A stretch of 64,000 nt of DNA from SAR324 cluster bacterium (GTDB lineage: Bacteria > SAR324 > NAC60-12): assembly GCA_029245725.1 (NCBI GenBank), contig JAQWOT010000226.1:1-64000 (forward strand), in the 5' to 3' direction. The translations under genes and the position numbers were made by a program. The notes beneath the pieces were generated by a model. That model searched no databases, was not told the DNA's origin, and saw only the letters and a program-made list of their open reading frames with translations. Shown here one piece after another: positions 61,076 to 64,000 of the stretch; the stretch's first letter is position 1; every line of letters begins with the position of its first letter.

Positions 61076-61848
61076 CCTTTAGCCAAAATCCAATCTGCAA
61101 TTTGACCGATTGCCTGCATGGATGGGGCTGCTGGATTGAAGTCGATCGGTGCAATTGCTTTCCTTTCGGATTCAATCAAGTTTTCATCATGGGGAATAGT
61201 CGTGATGATTGGCATAGAATGTTGCTTACAGAATGTCTCGATGGCTTCCCGATCTGCTTCTGTCCTTACCTTGTTAGAGACAGCATAGAGATGAGGAATC
61301 TTTAGCTCGGTTGCCAGCTTAAATGTCCTCATTCCTGCTTCTAAAGAACGATAATAGGGCTCTACCACGATCAGCATCATATCCACATTCTTTGCGGTTC
61401 CTCGCTTGAGATGCTCCAAACCTGCTTCCATATCAGTGACTGTGTGTTTTCCGTAGCCAGTCAGTTCTACGATGAGGCCGCGCACCGCACGGTGAGATGC
61501 ACACATTCAACCACTGCCAGCGGTTCCATCTGCAGGGTGACCCATGACGATCAGATCAATATTATCAGGTGCCTTTGAGCCGTATTGCTGAAATAGATCT
61601 GATTGAGAAAGTGTCATCTTCAGCACTCGTTCTCCAGCTTCGTCCTCTTCTAATTTCATGACTGTATGAGGGATGAAATTAATATTTCCGGCATCTTCTC
61701 GGCTAATTCCTAAGGTCAGTGCTAAATTAGGATTGGGGTCGCCATCAATAGCCAGAATTTTCTCCTGACGGCTAGCCAGCATTCTTGCTAACGTTCCAGC
61801 AAGAGTAGTTTTCCCAGAACCACCTTTACCAACAGTTGCGATTCTCAT
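61072..61848 (-). CDS. CooC-like nickel-insertion ATPase with an in-frame UGA at the CxC motif
   Basis: Read through one UGA (61509-61507), the frame encodes about 258 residues of a MinD/ArsA-type ATPase like CooC, which inserts nickel into carbon monoxide dehydrogenase and related enzymes. The deviant Walker A GKGGSGKTTLAGTLA starts the protein, followed by AIDGDPNPNLALTLGI. After the UGA come LIVELTGYGKHTVTDMEAGLEHLKRGT (given in parts: TDMEAGLEHLKRGT) and MMLIVVEPYYRSLE. The UGA sits in TAGSG-UGA-MCASH, where CooC proteins have GCxC. So either selenocysteine replaces the first Cys, the gene is split with a TGAATG restart, or the base is wrong. Both ends overlap neighbours as ATGA. Confidence 0.8.
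61479..61509 (-). other. In-frame UGA with possible SECIS-like hairpin
   Basis: The UGA is at 61509-61507. Downstream, TGTGC (+4 to +8) can pair with GCGCG (+24 to +28, two G-U), and ACC with GGT around a GTGC loop starting 16 bases after the UGA; five bases bulge on the 5' side. A G at the start of the apical loop and a 16-base distance are compatible with the loose bacterial SECIS rules, but such hairpins are easy to find by chance. Confidence 0.3.
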
Positions 61849-62369
61849 GTTGCTCCTGATTTTTGTTGATGGAAATGATCTTCAATCATTTGTTGGAGTA
61901 GCTGTACTGCCTCAGGAATAGCTCTTGAGACAACTTTTGAGAGTTCTAGTGTGCATGGTTCAAGACTGCTTGGCTCACAGGCTAAAATTCTTAGATAGGG
62001 AGGCAATTTACCTATATTTTTTAAAAATTGAAGAACCCTAGCTGGGGTAGCATAGTGTGTATCTGCGAAGTAATCACGCTGTTGCTGAACGTTCAAGGCC
62101 AAGTCTTCAACCACAGGCTCAAGTACTCTTAGTGTGCCAGGTGGAAACTTTTCTTCGAAAGCATCAACTAGAATCAAACCTTGGTAACTGAGCAGCATTT
62201 CCTGAATAATGTTGATGCCTCCAATCCCAGTTTCCATCAACTTTAGACCAGTCTGGGGAGTGTGGCTTTGTTGATAGCCTTGAACAACAAGTGGACCGAA
62301 GGCATCGTCAGAATTCAACATGTTGCCCACTCCTGCAACAAGCAACTGATGCTGTGCAATCAAGAGCAA
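61845..62369 (-). CDS. Hydrogenase maturation protease (HyaD/HybD/HoxM family)
   Basis: A 174-residue endopeptidase that trims the C-terminus of a NiFe-hydrogenase large subunit after nickel insertion. VAGVGNMLNSDDAFGPLVVQ contains the conserved GxGNxLxxDDxxG motif, whose Asp binds nickel, and LILVDAFEEKFPPGTLRVLE contains the second Asp. TGIGGINIIQEML matches the middle motif. It overlaps the CooC-like gene (ATGA). Its presence argues that a NiFe hydrogenase is encoded close by, outside the window. Confidence 0.9.
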   Translation of the reverse strand: MLLIAQHQLLVAGVGNMLNSDDAFGPLVVQGYQQSHTPQTGLKLMETGIGGINIIQEMLLSYQGLILVDAFEEKFPPGTLRVLEPVVEDLALNVQQQRDYFADTHYATPARVLQFLKNIGKLPPYLRILACEPSSLEPCTLELSKVVSRAIPEAVQLLQQMIEDHFHQQKSGAT

Positions 62370-62373
62370 TCTT

Positions 62374-63087
62374 TCAGAAACTGGGGAGTTCAGGAATGAA
62401 GGGCATATCGAGGCCGATCAAGATTCGTGGGGATTCCTTCTTGACTGGATAGCAGCCAAGGTAGGCGTCACTACCTAATCGTGCTCCGTTACGGATATCA
62501 TACAAGCAACCTTGGTGGTGAGGGCAAACCAGGGTATAGCCATCGATCTGAGCACCAAACATCAACTCATGGTTAACCATGCACTCTGCTGAAAATGCGT
62601 AGATTTTCCCCTCAACAAAACAGAGAAAAATGAAAACATCTTCGATCTGATCTGAATAGAGTAGGCCAGCTGATAGATTTTCTGCATTGTGACGGCTGGG
62701 AATCCACCGTGCCACCTTGCGAGAGTTGAGAGAGACACTTTGTGAGTCACCACCACTACAGCTTGATGCTGTAGGGAGTAGATCATATAGATCCATCAGT
62801 GTGCGAATAGGTGGATCTGTGATGACCTGCTCCATGACTCCGTCTTTGAATAAACGAACCAGACGAGTCAGAGATTCACGATGAATCTGATCGAGAACGT
62901 TCAACAATTCAAAAACTCGACGTCGTGCCGGATCGTCTTCGATTTGCTCTAGGGAGGAGACCAAGTAGTCAGCCCTAGCTAACAACTGATCCCATTCCTC
63001 ATTGGTCATGAATCCACGCAGGGCTTGTGGCTCAAATTCCTGCGTATTCTGGTCAGTGATGTTTGCAGCGGCTATGGTCGTCTCCAT
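62374..63087 (-). CDS. Rieske-like protein of the hydrogenase accessory cluster
   Basis: A 237-residue protein. The first 110 residues are helical and resemble the N-terminal part of NifU/Rieske-type proteins found with group 1h-like hydrogenases (RLVRLFKDGVMEQVITDPPI, with the ITDPxIRxLMxLYDL style). The C-terminal 80 residues have TLVCPHHQGCLYDIRNGARL, with a Rieske-type Cys-x2-His at 188-191; the first ligand pair would be Cys169 and His173, spaced by three residues instead of one. It could hold a 2Fe-2S cluster passing electrons from the hydrogenase. A start at the internal ATG at 63009 would avoid the 35-base overlap with the upstream gene. Confidence 0.65.
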   Translation of the reverse strand: METTIAAANITDQNTQEFEPQALRGFMTNEEWDQLLARADYLVSSLEQIEDDPARRRVFELLNVLDQIHRESLTRLVRLFKDGVMEQVITDPPIRTLMDLYDLLPTASSCSGGDSQSVSLNSRKVARWIPSRHNAENLSAGLLYSDQIEDVFIFLCFVEGKIYAFSAECMVNHELMFGAQIDGYTLVCPHHQGCLYDIRNGARLGSDAYLGCYPVKKESPRILIGLDMPFIPELPSF

Positions 63088-63391
63088 CGCAACACCCGTC
63101 TACACATTCATAGTGTCCGGGTTGCTGCATCTCATTGAATGATTCGATAAATAGTTTCCCACCTTCCTTGGTACCTGCCTCTAAAAACTGATAGCTACCG
63201 CTAGGAGTCTGCTCCATTCGTCCTGTTCCGCACAGTTCCTGTAAAATCATCTCCACCTGGTCAGTAGGCTGATTCAAGAAAGGACTGAGTGTCTGTGCTG
63301 TAAATTCATTCCCAAATCCTTCCCCTTGGTACCAAAAGCAAATCTCGAGGATTTCCTCCTTATGCACCAATTCATCAAGTGCAGTGCTCAT
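63053..63391 (-). CDS. Hypothetical protein with a Cys/His-rich tail
   Basis: A 112-residue protein. Residues 1-80 look like a small winged-helix-type domain (EEILEICFWYQGEG, FLNQPTDQVEMILQELCG). The last 18 residues, ECVDGCCDGDDHSRCKHH, hold four Cys and three His and look like a metal-binding tail. It begins directly at the preceding stop (TGAATG) and overlaps the Rieske-like gene. I do not know the family; a nickel-storage or sensor role is a guess. Confidence 0.6.
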   Translation of the reverse strand: MSTALDELVHKEEILEICFWYQGEGFGNEFTAQTLSPFLNQPTDQVEMILQELCGTGRMEQTPSGSYQFLEAGTKEGGKLFIESFNEMQQPGHYECVDGCCDGDDHSRCKHH

Positions 63392-64000
63392 TCAATTTAC
63401 ATAGTTGAGATGTTGCTTGAATTCATACTTGGTAAATAGTTCTGAGTCTACGAGATCATTGACGGACTTATCCAGAATAGCTTCTCGGCCAGAAGCCCCA
63501 TACTGTGCTACAGACCAGGCTAGATCAGCAACTTTTTTGCGGACAACATCGGGGTCGAAGCCAAGAATTTCCAGTAATTCTTCCTCTTTAGAGCCCATAT
63601 TTTCAGCCATTACAATTTCTCCAAAAGCATCTCCGGGTAGATCTACCTCTACCGTAAAGACTTCCTTTGGCCACACTTTGAAGTAGTCCCCAATGACCAG
63701 TGTGTTGTCGAGTGAGACAACACCGGTAACTCCTTCGTACATCCGCTCCTGCAACTTCAATGTCGACATCTCTCCTCCGATCCACTTGTAGACAACAACA
63801 TTACCAGGCCGCAGACAACCAGCTGAACTTCCAATGAGAACAGTGCGATCGTAAATGGTCTTATGGTCTTGTAGTCGTTGGGTGACGTGAATCGGACTCC
63901 AAGTCATGTTCTCAACTTCGATGATCGTGGATCCCCAATCTCTATCCTGTAAGTCCTGCATCAACAGCGGTCCAAGGGGATAGCGGTCGAGGATAGGAGA
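63392..64000 (-). CDS. Unknown protein of the hydrogenase accessory cluster (5' end outside the window)
   Basis: The last 202 codons of a gene that continues past the right edge: the frame is open to 64000, reading SPILDRYPLGPLLMQDLQ. The visible part has no signal peptide and no motif that I recognise. It contains a beta-rich middle (VLIGSSAGCLRPGNVVVYKW, EVFTVEVDLPGDAFGEIVM) and a helical end (LLEILGFDPDVVRKKVADLA). An internal ATG at 63961 follows a TTG at 63964, but coding similarity of the upstream part argues these are not starts. It is coupled to the next gene by TGAATG. Confidence 0.6.
   Translation of the reverse strand, partial: SPILDRYPLGPLLMQDLQDRDWGSTIIEVENMTWSPIHVTQRLQDHKTIYDRTVLIGSSAGCLRPGNVVVYKWIGGEMSTLKLQERMYEGVTGVVSLDNTLVIGDYFKVWPKEVFTVEVDLPGDAFGEIVMAENMGSKEEELLEILGFDPDVVRKKVADLAWSVAQYGASGREAILDKSVNDLVDSELFTKYEFKQHLNYVN

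Overview
The window comes from a Gram-negative, flagellated bacterium. It has a P-ring protein (FlgI), an outer-membrane MipA-type protein, several lipoproteins, and a sigma-70-type housekeeping sigma factor. The flagellar order flgI-flgJ-flgM-flgN-flgK-flgL-csrA-fliW is the one seen in many deltaproteobacterial-type genomes. I cannot name the species; a marine delta-like lineage such as SAR324 is only a guess. Apart from tRNA genes I see no insertion sequence, integrase, CRISPR array or phage gene, so this is chromosomal backbone.

Layout: 1-2.4 kb holds the end of a chemotaxis receptor, a pair of sugar-type ABC permeases and a 49-codon orphan ORF. 2.4-6.2 kb is a leftward tRNA(Thr,Tyr,Thr,Trp)-secE-nusG-rplK-rplA-rplJ-rplL operon with a consensus promoter and an L10 leader; tuf, tRNA-Gly and rpoBC are absent from their usual places. 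6.3-11.6 kb is a rightward mutS-coaD-(FtsK-like membrane domain)-trpD run. 11.6-17.7 kb is mixed: quinone oxidoreductase, a sugar nucleotidyltransferase with dcd, and a metallo-beta-lactamase/cyclic-nucleotide-binding fusion. 17.8-25.7 kb is leftward and tightly overlapping: msrA-nitrilase-dnaG-rpoD-hemB-(frameshifted DMT exporter)-NtrB-like kinase. 25.8-30.8 kb has trmB against recX, a DEDD exonuclease, recJ, a decayed cutA and a double-SPOR protein. 30.8-34.9 kb holds rfbB, a GT61 glycosyltransferase and small orphans.

34.9-46 kb is the flagellar block, interrupted by two FG-GAP/VCBS repeat proteins and a degenerate EAL protein that run on from a rpsF-rpsR-rplI-dnaB operon (46.9-49.7 kb). 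A near-consensus sigma-28 promoter sits before flgM. 49.7-52 kb carries ychF-pth-rplY.

53-64 kb is a nickel-enzyme maturation region: hypC-hypD-hypE-hypA-hypB, an iron-chelate-type ABC importer, a CooC-like nickel-insertion ATPase, a hydrogenase maturation protease, a Rieske-like protein and two unknowns. No hydrogenase structural gene is in view; it may lie just beyond the right edge. The most exciting observation is that the CooC-like gene is interrupted by one in-frame UGA exactly where the first cysteine of the family's CxC metal-binding motif belongs. This makes it a candidate selenocysteine version of a nickel chaperone, with a split gene or a nonsense error as the alternatives. hypB, the DMT exporter and cutA are also disrupted, so base-level accuracy here should be tested.
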